Shown: piece after piece, positions 16,616 to 24,876 of the stretch
Position numbering within the stretch: position 1 is the first letter of the stretch
Layout of the letters: every line of letters begins with the position of its first letter
DNA from: Amycolatopsis alba DSM 44262
GTDB taxonomy: Bacteria > Actinomycetota > Actinomycetes > Mycobacteriales > Pseudonocardiaceae
Direction: 5' to 3'
Length of the DNA stretch: 64,000 nt
NCBI RefSeq assembly: GCF_000384215.1
Contig: NZ_KB913032.1
Coordinates: 2,745,665-2,809,664 of the forward strand
Program-made: the position numbers and the translations under genes
The notes under the pieces: generated by a model
The model's database searches: none
What the model was told of the DNA's origin: nothing
The model's input: only the letters and a program-made list of their open reading frames with translations

Positions 16616-18156
16616 CCTCGCTCGCCGGGATCGACACCCTCCTCGGGCTGACCACCAGGGCCGCCGCGCGCTGGCCGGACAAGACGGCGTGGATCTTCGA
16701 CTCCACCGGTGAGAGCTTCACGTTCGCCGAAGTCGACGCGCGCAGCACGGAGTTCGCCCGTGCGCTGCTCGGCCTCGGCGTGGAACCCGGCGACAGGGTC
16801 GCGGTGATGCTGCGGAACCAGCCCGAATTCCCGTTGCTGTGGCTGGCGCTGGCCAAGATCGGCGGGGTGCTCGTCCCGGTCAACACCGGTTATCGCGAAT
16901 TCGACGGCGCCCACGTGCTCCGGCATTCCGGCGCCAAATTCGCCGTCGCGGACGGGGAATTCCTGGAATTGCTGACCACGATCGCGCCGGAAACCTCGCT
17001 GGAACGAGTACTCACGCCCGGCGAACTCACCGATCCCGGCGGCACCCCCGTTTTCGCAAGCGAGGGCGAACGCCCGGTCAACATCCAGTACACCTCGGGC
17101 ACCACCGGCGCCCCCAAGGGCTGCGTCCTGCCGAACCGGTATTGGACGACACTGGCGGTCAGCCTGGCCACGGACTTCCCCGCGGTCGGCGCGGACGACG
17201 TCATCCTGACCGCGCAACCGTTCCACTACATCGATCCACAGTGGAACGTCGCGCTGGGGCTCGCGGGCGGCGCGACGCTCGTGGTGCTCGACCGCTTCCA
17301 CCCGTCCACGTTCTGGGAGAAGGTCCGCGAACACGGCGTCACCTGGTTCTACTGCCTCGGCCTGATGCCCACACTCCTGCTGCGCCAGCCGGAAAGCGAA
17401 CTGGACAAGGCGCATCAGGTCCGCGCGATCTGCGCCTCGGCCATCCCTCGCGACCTGCACGCCACGCTCGAAGCACGCTGGGGCGCGCCGTGGTACGAGG
17501 CCTTCGGCATGACCGAAACCGGCGGCGACATCCGGATGTATCCGGCTGATCACGAGGAGACCGTCGGCACCGGCTGTCTCGGCAGGCCCGCGCCCGCCCG
17601 CGAGGTGATGATCGCGGACGCGGCCGGAAAACCTTTACCGCGAGGGGAAACCGGCGAGCTGCTGATCCGCGGGGTCGGCCTGATGCACGGCTACCACGAC
17701 GACGCCGAAGCGACCAGGCGCGCGTTCGACGGCGGCTGGTTCCACACCGGCGATCTGGCCACAATGGACGAACAGGGCCGCGTGTACTACGTGGGCCGCA
17801 CCAAGGACATGATCCGCCGCAGCGGCGAGAACATCTCCGCCGACGAGGTCGAACGGGCGTTGCAGCTGCATCCGGCGGTCAAGCTCGCCGCCGTCGTCGC
17901 GGTGCCGGACGACCTGCGCGGCGAGGAGGTCAAGGCGTACCTCGTCCTCGACGAGAACGAGGGGCACCGATGCGAACCGGCCGAGCTGGCGAAGTTCTGC
18001 GCGGCGAAACTGGCCTACTTCAAGGTCCCCCGGTTCTGGGCCTTCGCGGCGGAACTGCCGATGACCCCGTCGGAGCGGGTCGCCAAGGGTGAGCTGAAGA
18101 AGGCGGAAGACCTCCGCGCCGGATCGTGGGACAGGACCACCGGATCATGGCTGTGA
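16612..18156 (+). CDS. AMP-dependent acyl-CoA synthetase
   Basis: 514-aa ANL-superfamily ligase that activates a carboxylic acid as acyl-AMP and then acyl-CoA. The P-loop YTSGTTGAPKG is at about residues 161-171; YEAFGMTETGG and GWFHTGDLATMDEQG are the A5 and A7 motifs. The last 100 residues have the mobile C-terminal domain with the Lys region SERVAKGELKK. It overlaps the hydratase upstream by 4 bp and the TetR gene downstream by 10 bp, giving a tight three-gene operon. Chain length or aromatic specificity is unknown. Confidence 0.9.
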   Translation: MTSLAGIDTLLGLTTRAAARWPDKTAWIFDSTGESFTFAEVDARSTEFARALLGLGVEPGDRVAVMLRNQPEFPLLWLALAKIGGVLVPVNTGYREFDGAHVLRHSGAKFAVADGEFLELLTTIAPETSLERVLTPGELTDPGGTPVFASEGERPVNIQYTSGTTGAPKGCVLPNRYWTTLAVSLATDFPAVGADDVILTAQPFHYIDPQWNVALGLAGGATLVVLDRFHPSTFWEKVREHGVTWFYCLGLMPTLLLRQPESELDKAHQVRAICASAIPRDLHATLEARWGAPWYEAFGMTETGGDIRMYPADHEETVGTGCLGRPAPAREVMIADAAGKPLPRGETGELLIRGVGLMHGYHDDAEATRRAFDGGWFHTGDLATMDEQGRVYYVGRTKDMIRRSGENISADEVERALQLHPAVKLAAVVAVPDDLRGEEVKAYLVLDENEGHRCEPAELAKFCAAKLAYFKVPRFWAFAAELPMTPSERVAKGELKKAEDLRAGSWDRTTGSWL

Positions 18157-18788
18157 GCACCAGGGAGCGGGTCCGGCAGGCGGCGGTGAAACTGTTCGCC
18201 ACCAAGGGTTTCCACGGCACCGGCATCCGGGATCTCGCGCAGGAGGCGGAGCTGTCGTCCGCCAGCCTGTACCACTACATGGGCACCAAAGAGGATCTTC
18301 TGGTTGCCATCATGAACGAAGCGCTGCGGCGCCTGCTCGACGCGGCCGAGCAGGCGACCGCCGGGCTCACCGATCCCGTGTCCCGGCTCGGATCCCTGGT
18401 GGCGCTGCACGTACTGGCGCACGCCATCCAGCCGGACGACACCCGCGTGGTGGACAACGAGGTCCACGCGCTCACCCCCGGCGCCAGGGCCGGCGTCGTG
18501 GGACTGCGCGACGCCTACGAAAGGCTGTGGGCGGACGCCATCGAAGACGGTGTCGCGGCAGGCGTCTTCCACACCGATCAGCCTTCCGTGACCAGGCTCG
18601 CACTGGTGGAGATGTGCAGCGGGGTGGCGCGCTGGTATTCGCCGAGCGGGCCGCTCACCCTGGATCAGCTGGCCTCGCATTACGCGGAACTGGCGCTGCG
18701 CGCCCTCGCCTGCGAACGTCATCTGGACGTCACGGCGCTGCAAAACTGCCGTGAAGTGGTCTCGGGAGTGTGGCGAGTGCCCGTTTAG
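18147..18788 (+). CDS. TetR family transcriptional regulator
   Basis: 213-aa one-domain repressor with N-terminal HTH (IRDLAQEAELSSASLYHYMG, about residues 30-49). The C-terminal effector domain has acidic and aromatic residues as in acyl-CoA-binding TetR proteins. It is the last gene of the hydratase/synthetase operon and overlaps the synthetase by 10 bp, so autoregulation of the operon is likely. The candidate operator is the ATCG-repeat palindrome at 15831-15857; the palindrome at 20440-20455 is another. Confidence 0.88.
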   Translation: MAVSTRERVRQAAVKLFATKGFHGTGIRDLAQEAELSSASLYHYMGTKEDLLVAIMNEALRRLLDAAEQATAGLTDPVSRLGSLVALHVLAHAIQPDDTRVVDNEVHALTPGARAGVVGLRDAYERLWADAIEDGVAAGVFHTDQPSVTRLALVEMCSGVARWYSPSGPLTLDQLASHYAELALRALACERHLDVTALQNCREVVSGVWRVPV

Positions 18789-18846
18789 CGGCGACTTTAG
18801 GCTTGTACGCCTTGCTCAGACGGCTTGTCTGGGGGACGCTCGAAGG

Positions 18847-19173
18847 GTGACTGAGCAAACGATCCAACTCGAACTGGACGACTCGGGTCTCTCGCCGGCG
18901 TTGCCGGTGCCTTCGAACCCCCGTGATCAGGTACAGGACGTCCCCTACCGCCCGGTGGGCTTCCGCGACGACGACCTGCCCACGGCCCTCGAACGGTGCG
19001 CGACATGGCTACGCCAGGCTCAGGAGTGGCTCGGGGAACCGGTCGATGTGCTGGCCGTCCATCTCGACTATGACGACCGCAAGGGTTCGCCCTACTACGA
19101 CGTGAAGCTTCTCTGCAACGAGGAGGACCTGGCCGGGGTCCCGATCGCGATGCGGGGTCAGAAGGAAGACTAG
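18847..19173 (+). CDS. Hypothetical protein, 108 aa
   Basis: Small acidic soluble protein. GTG at 18847 has GGGGGACG about 9 bp upstream and the frame has the expected GC-rich third positions. It contains VPYRPVGFRDDDLPTALERC and VDVLAVHLDYDDRKGSPYYD. I recognise no domain; the predicted fold is mixed alpha/beta. It is followed by a strong hairpin terminator and has no clear operon partner. Confidence 0.75.
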   Translation: MTEQTIQLELDDSGLSPALPVPSNPRDQVQDVPYRPVGFRDDDLPTALERCATWLRQAQEWLGEPVDVLAVHLDYDDRKGSPYYDVKLLCNEEDLAGVPIAMRGQKED

Positions 19174-19179
19174 AGAAAT

Positions 19180-19230
19180 CCGTGAAGGCCTCCTTCCCTA
19201 CCTTGAGCGTAGGGAAGGAGGCCTTCACGG
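19180..19230. terminator. Perfect 22-bp hairpin, GTGAAGGCC family
   Basis: Arms at 19180-19201 and 19209-19230 are perfectly complementary, with a 7-nt loop. It lies between convergent genes and can serve both. Sequence-related hairpins are at 26544, 37631, 41419 and, more distantly, 48513. Confidence 0.85.
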
Positions 19231-19242
19231 CATGTACGGCCG

Positions 19243-20412
19243 TCAGCCCAGCGTGCCGCCGACCTTGACGTGCCCCTTCAGCAGGTTGCGCGCGATGGTC
19301 CGGCGCTGGATCTCGTCGGTGCCCTCGTAGATCCGCAGCAGCCGCAGTTCGCGGTACCACCGCTCGACCGGCAGTTCCCGCGTGTAGCCCATTCCGCCGT
19401 GGATCTGCAGGACGCGGTCGACGATCTCGTTCGCCTTCACCCCGCCGTACAGCTTCGCCATCGACTGCGCGTGCCGCGAGTCCAGCTTCTGGTCGACCTG
19501 CCAGGCGGCGTGCAGCACCAGCCAGCGCAGCGCCTCCAGTTCGGTGCCGGAATCCGCGATCATCCACTGGATGGCCTGTCGCTCGGCGATCTTCTGCCCG
19601 AACGTCTCCCGCGTGTTGGCGTGCTCGATGGCCATCGAGATCAGCCGTTCGCACGAACCGATCGCGCGGGCGGGCAGCAGGTAGCGGCCCGCGCCGATCC
19701 ACTGCATGGCCAGGTCGAAACCGTGGCCGAGCTCACCGAGGATCTGCGTCTCGGGCACGCGGACGTCCTCGAAGACGAGCGCCGCCGGGCCCCATTCGCC
19801 CATGGTGTCGATGTATTCGGACTTCCAGCCCGCGTCACGGTCGACGAGGAAGCAGGTGACGCCGCCGTTCGCACCCTTCTCGGGGTCGGTGATCGCGAAG
19901 ACCATCACGAAGTCGGCCTCGTTACCGCCGGTGATGAAGGTCTTCTCGCCGTTGATGACCCAGTCGGTGCCGTCCTTGCGGGCGGAGGTCCGGATGGCCT
20001 TGGCGTCCGAGCCCGCGCCGGGTTCGGTGATCGCGAAGCAGGACTTGCGCTCGCCCGAGATCGTCGGGAGCAGGTAGCGCTCCTTCTGCTCGTCGTTGGC
20101 GTAGTACAGGATGTTGTCCGCGTTCCCGCCGAAGCGGAACGGCACGAACGTGCGGCCGAGTTCGGCCTCCAGCAGCGCGGTCATCACCGCGGACAGGCCC
20201 ATGCCGCCGTACTCCTCCGGCGTCTGCACACCCCAGAAGCCGGATTCCTTGGCCTTGAGCTGCAGCTCGCGCAGCTCCTCGCCGGTGAGCCCCGGCTGGC
20301 CGGCGCGTTCGCGGCGCAGCACCTCCTGCTCGCGCGGCATCAGGTCGCGCTGGACGAACGTGCGGACCCAGTCCCGCACCTCGCGTTCCTCGACGCTCAG
20401 AGAGAAATCCAT
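19243..20412 (-). CDS. Acyl-CoA dehydrogenase family protein
   Basis: 389-aa FAD enzyme. FAITEPGAGSDAKAIR and FITGGNEADFVMVFA are the substrate/flavin motifs. RIYEGTDEIQRRTIARNLLK near the C-terminus has the usual base-region Glu, and QIHGGMGYTRELPVERWYRE is the classic family signature. ATG at 20412 begins MDFSLSVEEREVRDWV and has AGGAG upstream; an upstream ATG at 20436 lacks an SD. A palindromic operator candidate lies 28 bp before the start. The substrate is unknown. Confidence 0.92.
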   Translation of the reverse strand: MDFSLSVEEREVRDWVRTFVQRDLMPREQEVLRRERAGQPGLTGEELRELQLKAKESGFWGVQTPEEYGGMGLSAVMTALLEAELGRTFVPFRFGGNADNILYYANDEQKERYLLPTISGERKSCFAITEPGAGSDAKAIRTSARKDGTDWVINGEKTFITGGNEADFVMVFAITDPEKGANGGVTCFLVDRDAGWKSEYIDTMGEWGPAALVFEDVRVPETQILGELGHGFDLAMQWIGAGRYLLPARAIGSCERLISMAIEHANTRETFGQKIAERQAIQWMIADSGTELEALRWLVLHAAWQVDQKLDSRHAQSMAKLYGGVKANEIVDRVLQIHGGMGYTRELPVERWYRELRLLRIYEGTDEIQRRTIARNLLKGHVKVGGTLG

Positions 20413-20439
20413 GGTCAGCCCGCTCCTGTTCGGCATTGA

Positions 20440-20455
20440 CTAAGCGCTCGCTTAG
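20440..20455. promoter_or_regulatory. TetR-type palindrome upstream of the acyl-CoA dehydrogenase
   Basis: CTAAGCG (20440-20446) and CGCTTAG (20449-20455) form a perfect 7-bp inverted repeat around a 2-bp centre, 28 bp upstream of the acyl-CoA dehydrogenase start. The form is typical for TetR repressors of fatty-acid genes. Binding by the TetR at 18147 is possible but not shown. Confidence 0.55.
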
Positions 20456-20538
20456 CTCAGCGTACCGCTTCGGCTGTCGTTCGCCGAGGAACTGTCATAA
20501 GTTTTCGCAACCTGTCCCCGTCTTGTCGAAGGGCACCC

Positions 20539-21879
20539 ATGAGCACGCAGGCACCCGCGGCGAAGCGGGATCGGACCCATTACCTCTACATCGCCGTCAT
20601 CGTGGCCGTCGGTCTCGGCATCGCGGTCGGCATCCTGTTCCCCCAGCTCGGCAAGGAACTGAAGCCGCTGGGGACCGGGTTCGTGAACCTGATCAAGATG
20701 ATGATCTCGCCGATCATCTTCTGCACGATCGCGCTCGGCGTCGGCTCGGTGGCGAAGGCCGCGAAAGTCGGCCGCGTCGGCGGGCTCGCGATCGGCTACT
20801 TCCTGGTGATGTCGACGGTCGCGCTGGTCATCGGCCTGGTCGTCGGCAACATCCTCCAGCCCGGCACCGGGCTGCACCTGACCCCCGAGATCGCCGAAAA
20901 GGGCCAGGACCAGATCGCCAAGAGCGAGGGCACCGTCGAGTTCCTGCTCGGGATCATCCCGAAGACGCTGGTCTCGGCGTTCACCGAGGGCGAGGTGCTG
21001 CAGACACTGCTGGTCGCGCTGCTCGCCGGGTTCGCGCTGCAGAAACTGGGCACGAAGGGCGAGCCGATCCGCCGCGGCATCGAGCACATCCAGCGGCTCG
21101 TGTTCCGGATCCTGGCGATGATCATGTGGGCGGCCCCGGTCGGCGCGTTCGGCGCGATCGCCGCCGTCGTCGGCGAGACCGGCTGGAAGGCGCTGCAGAG
21201 CCTCGCGGTGATCATGCTCGGCTTCTACATCACCTGCGGGCTGTTCGTGTTCGTGGTGCTCGGGCTGATCATCGGCGTGTTCGCCAGGGTCAACATCTTC
21301 AAGCTGCTCAAGTACCTCGGCCGCGAGTTCCTGCTGATCCTGTCGACGTCGTCCTCGGAATCGGCGCTGCCCAGGCTGATCGCGAAGATGGAGCACGCCG
21401 GCGTCTCCAAACCCGTCGTCGGCATCACCGTGCCGACCGGGTACTCGTTCAACCTCGACGGCACCGCGATCTACCTGACGATGGCGTCCATCTTCATCGC
21501 GGACGCGCTCGACAAACCGCTGACCATCGGCGAGCAGATCTCGTTGCTGGTGTTCATGATCATCGCGTCGAAGGGCGCCGCCGGGGTCACCGGCGCGGGG
21601 CTCGCGACGCTGGCGGGCGGCCTCCAGTCGCACCGGCCGGAACTGGTGGACGGCGTCGGGTTCATCGTCGGCATCGACCGGTTCATGTCCGAGGCCCGCG
21701 CGCTGACGAACTTCGCGGGCAACGCCGTCGCGACCGTGCTGATCGGCACTTGGACCAACGAGATCGACCGCGAGCAGCTGGACCGGACGCTGAATGGCGA
21801 GTCGCCGTTCGACGAAGCGACACTACTCGACGAAAACTCGGGGGATGCCAGTGCCGGATCCGGTAAAAAGGAGGTGTGA
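20539..21879 (+). CDS. dctA: C4-dicarboxylate:cation symporter
   Basis: 446-aa DAACS-family transporter for succinate, fumarate and malate. The N-terminal 8 hydrophobic segments are followed by the hallmark regions STSSSESALPRLIAKME (serine-rich hairpin loop HP1) and TGYSFNLDGTAIYLTMAS (TM7 NxDG-type motif), then SKGAAGVTGAG (HP2). The C-terminal 40 residues are hydrophilic and cytoplasmic. It stands alone with its own upstream region; its stop overlaps the phosphopantetheinyl transferase start. Confidence 0.92.
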   Translation: MSTQAPAAKRDRTHYLYIAVIVAVGLGIAVGILFPQLGKELKPLGTGFVNLIKMMISPIIFCTIALGVGSVAKAAKVGRVGGLAIGYFLVMSTVALVIGLVVGNILQPGTGLHLTPEIAEKGQDQIAKSEGTVEFLLGIIPKTLVSAFTEGEVLQTLLVALLAGFALQKLGTKGEPIRRGIEHIQRLVFRILAMIMWAAPVGAFGAIAAVVGETGWKALQSLAVIMLGFYITCGLFVFVVLGLIIGVFARVNIFKLLKYLGREFLLILSTSSSESALPRLIAKMEHAGVSKPVVGITVPTGYSFNLDGTAIYLTMASIFIADALDKPLTIGEQISLLVFMIIASKGAAGVTGAGLATLAGGLQSHRPELVDGVGFIVGIDRFMSEARALTNFAGNAVATVLIGTWTNEIDREQLDRTLNGESPFDEATLLDENSGDASAGSGKKEV

Positions 21880-22565
21880 TCGAATGTGCGGTCCGCTGGT
21901 CGGAGCCCCTGCCCGCTGAACCCCGGTTCCTGGCCTTGCTCGACGAGCTCGAACAAGGCCGGTACGACAACTACCGCCAGGACATCGACAAACGCCGGTT
22001 CCTGACCGGCCGGGTGCTGGCGAAGACCGTCGCCGCCGAGCGCCTCGGCCTGGCCGTCGAGGCCGTCAGCTTCGACGCGACCTGCGAAGACTGCGGAAAG
22101 CCGCATGGGCGCCCGCGGGTCCCCGACGCGCCGCTGATGCTGTCGATCTCGCATTCCGGCGACCTCATCGGCGTCGCGGCCACCGCGGGGACCCCGGTCG
22201 GTCTCGACGTCGAGACGGCCAATAGGCGGGCCGAGGACTCGCTCTTGGAGTACGCGCTGACCCCGGCCGAGCAGTCCGCGATCTCCGGGCTGCTCGCCGA
22301 GCAGCGCGCGACGGCGTTCTTCACGTACTGGACGCGCAAGGAAGCCGTCATGAAGGCCACCGGGAAGGGCCTCAAGATCCCGCTGCAGAGCATCACGTTC
22401 TCCGGATACGACGAGGACGCGCGGCTGGTCCGGTCGAGCCATCCGGCGCTCGACCCGGAGCGGACCCGGCTGGCGGACCTGAAGGCGACGGAGGGTTACC
22501 GGGCCGCCGTCGCGCTGATCACGACGGACGAGATCTCGGTCACCGAGGACTTCGCGACCCTCTAG
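21876..22565 (+). CDS. 4'-phosphopantetheinyl transferase, Sfp type
   Basis: 229-aa enzyme that transfers the phosphopantetheine arm of CoA to carrier proteins. The magnesium/CoA motif GLDVE has Asp111 and Glu113, and WTRKEAVMKATGKGL has Glu156 and Lys160. SISHSGDLIGVA is the conserved CoA-phosphate site. The GTG start lies only 1-3 bp after an AAGGAGG and overlaps the dctA stop; translation may depend on termination of dctA. It could serve fatty-acid, polyketide or peptide carriers; the isochorismate synthase beyond the repeat array hints at siderophore synthesis. Confidence 0.9.
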   Translation: MIECAVRWSEPLPAEPRFLALLDELEQGRYDNYRQDIDKRRFLTGRVLAKTVAAERLGLAVEAVSFDATCEDCGKPHGRPRVPDAPLMLSISHSGDLIGVAATAGTPVGLDVETANRRAEDSLLEYALTPAEQSAISGLLAEQRATAFFTYWTRKEAVMKATGKGLKIPLQSITFSGYDEDARLVRSSHPALDPERTRLADLKATEGYRAAVALITTDEISVTEDFATL

Positions 22566-22756
22566 ATCTCCAGCGTCAGCGACGGCGTGACTCGCGTGAT
22601 CAGAGACCGGACTCGTGTGATTGGAGGCGGATCTCGCGTGATTGGAGGCCGCACTCGGGTGCGCGGCCTGTGATCACGCGAGATCCGCCTCCGATCACGT
22701 GAGTCACGGGTCTGAGCACGTGAGTCACGGGTTGCCCTGGCCCTCTAGATCTCCAG
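22558..22756. repeat. Inverted-repeat array flanked by a 16-bp direct repeat
   Basis: CCCTCTAGATCTCCAG is present at 22558-22573 and again at 22741-22756. Between the copies is a 142-bp imperfect inverted repeat (22587-22728) made of about 20-bp units like ACTCGCGTGATTGGAGGCGG, with a perfect 20-bp core (22623-22642 with 22673-22692). The first flank contains the TAG of the phosphopantetheinyl transferase and the second the TAG of the isochorismate synthase. Similar arrays are at 28981 and 31465. Confidence 0.85.
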
Positions 22757-23884
22757 GCCCATGGCGGCCAGCAGGGTGCGGAACTTCGCCGAGGTCTCGT
22801 CCAGTTCGGTCCGCGGGTCGGACGCGGGCACGATGCCGCCACCGGCGTACAGCCGCATGGAGGTGTCGGCGATCTCCGCGCACCGGATCCCGACCGCCCA
22901 TTCGCCGTCCCCGGCCGCGTCGACCCAGCCGATGGCGCCCGCGTAGTACTCGCGGTCGAACGGCTCCAGCTCCTGGACCAGCGAGCGGGCGGCATCGGTC
23001 GGCGTGCCGCAGACCGCGGGTGTCGGGTGCAGGGCGGCGGCGAGGTCCAGCGCGGTGACGTCCTGGTCGATCAGCTCACCGGTGACGGTGGTCGAGAGGT
23101 GCCAGATGGCGGGCGTCGAGACCAGTTCGGGGCCGCGGACGTCGAGGGTGCGGCAGAACGGCCGCAGGATCTCGACGACGGACTCCACCACCACGGCGTG
23201 TTCGACGTGGTCCTTTTCGGACGCCAGCAGCGCCTCACCATGGGCCTTGTCGATCGCCGGGTCCGCCGACCGGGGCATCGACCCGGCATGCGGCCGGGAC
23301 AGCACGGCGCCGCCGGTGCGGGACAGCAGGAGTTCGGGAGTGGCGCCGACCAGCGTGCGCCCGCCGGGCAGCTGCGCGGCGTAGGTGGTGTGCCGGGGGT
23401 TGCCGTTCGCCAGATTCCGGACGACGTCCTCGACGGGGACGGCACCGGCGAAGTCGAGATCGAGCGCGCGGGCCAGGACGACTTTGCGCAGGTCACGGTC
23501 ACTCAGCGCCGAAACGGCCGCTCGGACGGCGGCGAGATGCGCTTCCGGTTCGGGCACGGAAGTGACCTTGACCGGCTGCGGAAGAGCGGTTCGCGGCGGG
23601 ACGGCCGCGCGCTCGGACGACGCGCGGTGCACCGTGCGGGGCAGAACCAGATGGCTCGGCGTGGAGGTGGTGTCGAAGGGCAGCACACCGACCGCGATCG
23701 GAGCTCCCGAGTCGGTGAACAGCCCTGGCAAAGCCCTGGACAGCCGCGCCGGATCGGTGTCGGTCGCGGTGGCGGCGGCCCCGCTCGCGAGGAGCGCGTG
23801 CCGGGCCGTGGCCAGGAGGAAGTCGCCCCGCTCGTAGCGGGCGACCAGGTCTGCCGGGGTCGCCGGTGCGGTACTGGTCGTCAC
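22745..23884 (-). CDS. Isochorismate synthase
   Basis: 379-aa chorismate-utilising enzyme of the EntC/DhbC/MenF group, making isochorismate for 2,3-dihydroxybenzoate, salicylate or menaquinone. The C-terminal catalytic region contains HPTPAVCGTPTDAARSL and GEWAVGIRCAEI with metal-binding acids; EKDHVEHAVVVESVVEIL is also conserved. GTG at 23884 is chosen because the residues before it are not family-like. No other dhb or men gene lies in the window, so the pathway is open. Confidence 0.88.
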   Translation of the reverse strand: MTTSTAPATPADLVARYERGDFLLATARHALLASGAAATATDTDPARLSRALPGLFTDSGAPIAVGVLPFDTTSTPSHLVLPRTVHRASSERAAVPPRTALPQPVKVTSVPEPEAHLAAVRAAVSALSDRDLRKVVLARALDLDFAGAVPVEDVVRNLANGNPRHTTYAAQLPGGRTLVGATPELLLSRTGGAVLSRPHAGSMPRSADPAIDKAHGEALLASEKDHVEHAVVVESVVEILRPFCRTLDVRGPELVSTPAIWHLSTTVTGELIDQDVTALDLAAALHPTPAVCGTPTDAARSLVQELEPFDREYYAGAIGWVDAAGDGEWAVGIRCAEIADTSMRLYAGGGIVPASDPRTELDETSAKFRTLLAAMGLEI

Positions 23885-24114
23885 CCCACCAGCGTCCCAG
23901 GCTCCGGCTGAGACCAGGGGAAAGTGTTGCCGGGGCAACAGCCTCTCAGGCAACACCTTCCCCCGGACAGCCCGTGACCTGGGCAGTGTCTCTCAAAAGC
24001 GCGCTGCCGGATTTCCGTAGCCGGGCCGTGGCAACGGCTGGTCACTCGCTCAGCCATGTCAGCGGCCCGCCTCCGCAAATCCGAGGCCTCCGGCCAAGAG
24101 AGACGCGCCCGGCG

Positions 24115-24426
24115 TTACTTCAGCGCCTCGAGGAGGGCCTCGCGCTGCCGCTCACCCAGGCCGGCGGCGCGCCGGTCCGGGTCGATCCCGGCCTGCTCCA
24201 GCAGGGCGGCGACCTTGACCGCGCCCAGGCCGGGCACGGCCTTCAGCAGCTGCGTGACCTTCGTCTTGCCGATGGTCTTGTTCTCCTTGGCCTGCTTGAG
24301 CACCTTGTCGATGCTCTCCTTGCCGGACTTGATCGACGCAAGCAGCTCGGAGCGCGCTTTGCGAGCCTCAGCCGCCTTGGCGAGGGCATCGGCGCGCTGC
24401 TCCGGAGTCAACGTGGGCAGAGCCAA
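24115..24426 (-). CDS. mihF: Actinobacterial integration host factor (mIHF/sIHF)
   Basis: 103-aa nucleoid-associated protein, the usual length of the family. KARSELLASIKSGKESIDKV and LKAVPGLGAVKVAALLEQAG (helix-two-turn-helix DNA-binding part) are diagnostic. It binds DNA non-specifically, bends it and is essential in mycobacteria. It is monocistronic with its own promoter about 135 bp upstream. In many actinobacteria it neighbours gmk and rpoZ; here it does not. Confidence 0.93.
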   Translation of the reverse strand: MALPTLTPEQRADALAKAAEARKARSELLASIKSGKESIDKVLKQAKENKTIGKTKVTQLLKAVPGLGAVKVAALLEQAGIDPDRRAAGLGERQREALLEALK

Positions 24427-24876
24427 CGTAGTAGTCCTTTCATCTCAGGTCTCCGCTTTCGCGGCCGACGGCCTTTAACCATGCTTGCAAGAGCAAGCGC
24501 TGGCCAGCCGTCTCTGTACCACGGCTCCAGTAAACGCCACCCGTTCCCCGGCCGTGAAACCGACACGCACTTATTACCCCTCGACCACGCCACGGGCAAC
24601 CCACCCCAGCCTGCGGAAACACGCCGTTCGAGCGGCGATTCAATGGCGTTCATCACCCTTATGAGCGATGCGAAGACTTCGCACTGTTAGTCATTTTTCG
24701 TTTCATGGCAGGAAAAACACGAATTATTGATGATCTTGACCCGAACCGGCGAACACCCGTTAGCGCGACACTGTGACCGAACGGTTGCCTGCGACGTTAC
24801 TGACCAGTTCACCCGACCCGCATTAGAGTCGGCCCAACCCCAGTTCACCGGAGAACGAGCACCACGGGAGTACGCG
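24427..24876. other. 450-bp divergent intergenic region
   Basis: It separates mihF from the acyl-CoA synthetase. It is AT-richer than its surroundings between about 24660 and 24735. Apart from the mihF promoter it contains TGCGAAG/CTTCGCA, a 15-bp palindrome at 24669-24683. I see no ORF with coding-like composition and no recognisable RNA. Confidence 0.5.
24571..24599 (-). promoter_or_regulatory. Candidate promoter of mihF
   Basis: On the minus strand TTGCCC (24599-24594) and TAATAA (24576-24571) are 17 bp apart, the best sigma-70-type match in this intergenic region. Transcription would begin near 24564, giving a 5' leader of roughly 135 nt. Confidence 0.6.

Noticed and set aside
22587..22728. 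Possible CRISPR array from repeated 20-bp units.
   Set aside because: The units alternate in orientation, have no unique spacers of constant length, and form a large inverted repeat; no cas genes are present.
22766..24426. A siderophore gene cluster around isochorismate synthase and the phosphopantetheinyl transferase.
   Set aside because: There are no dhbA, dhbE, dhbB or NRPS genes nearby; the two genes alone do not make a cluster.
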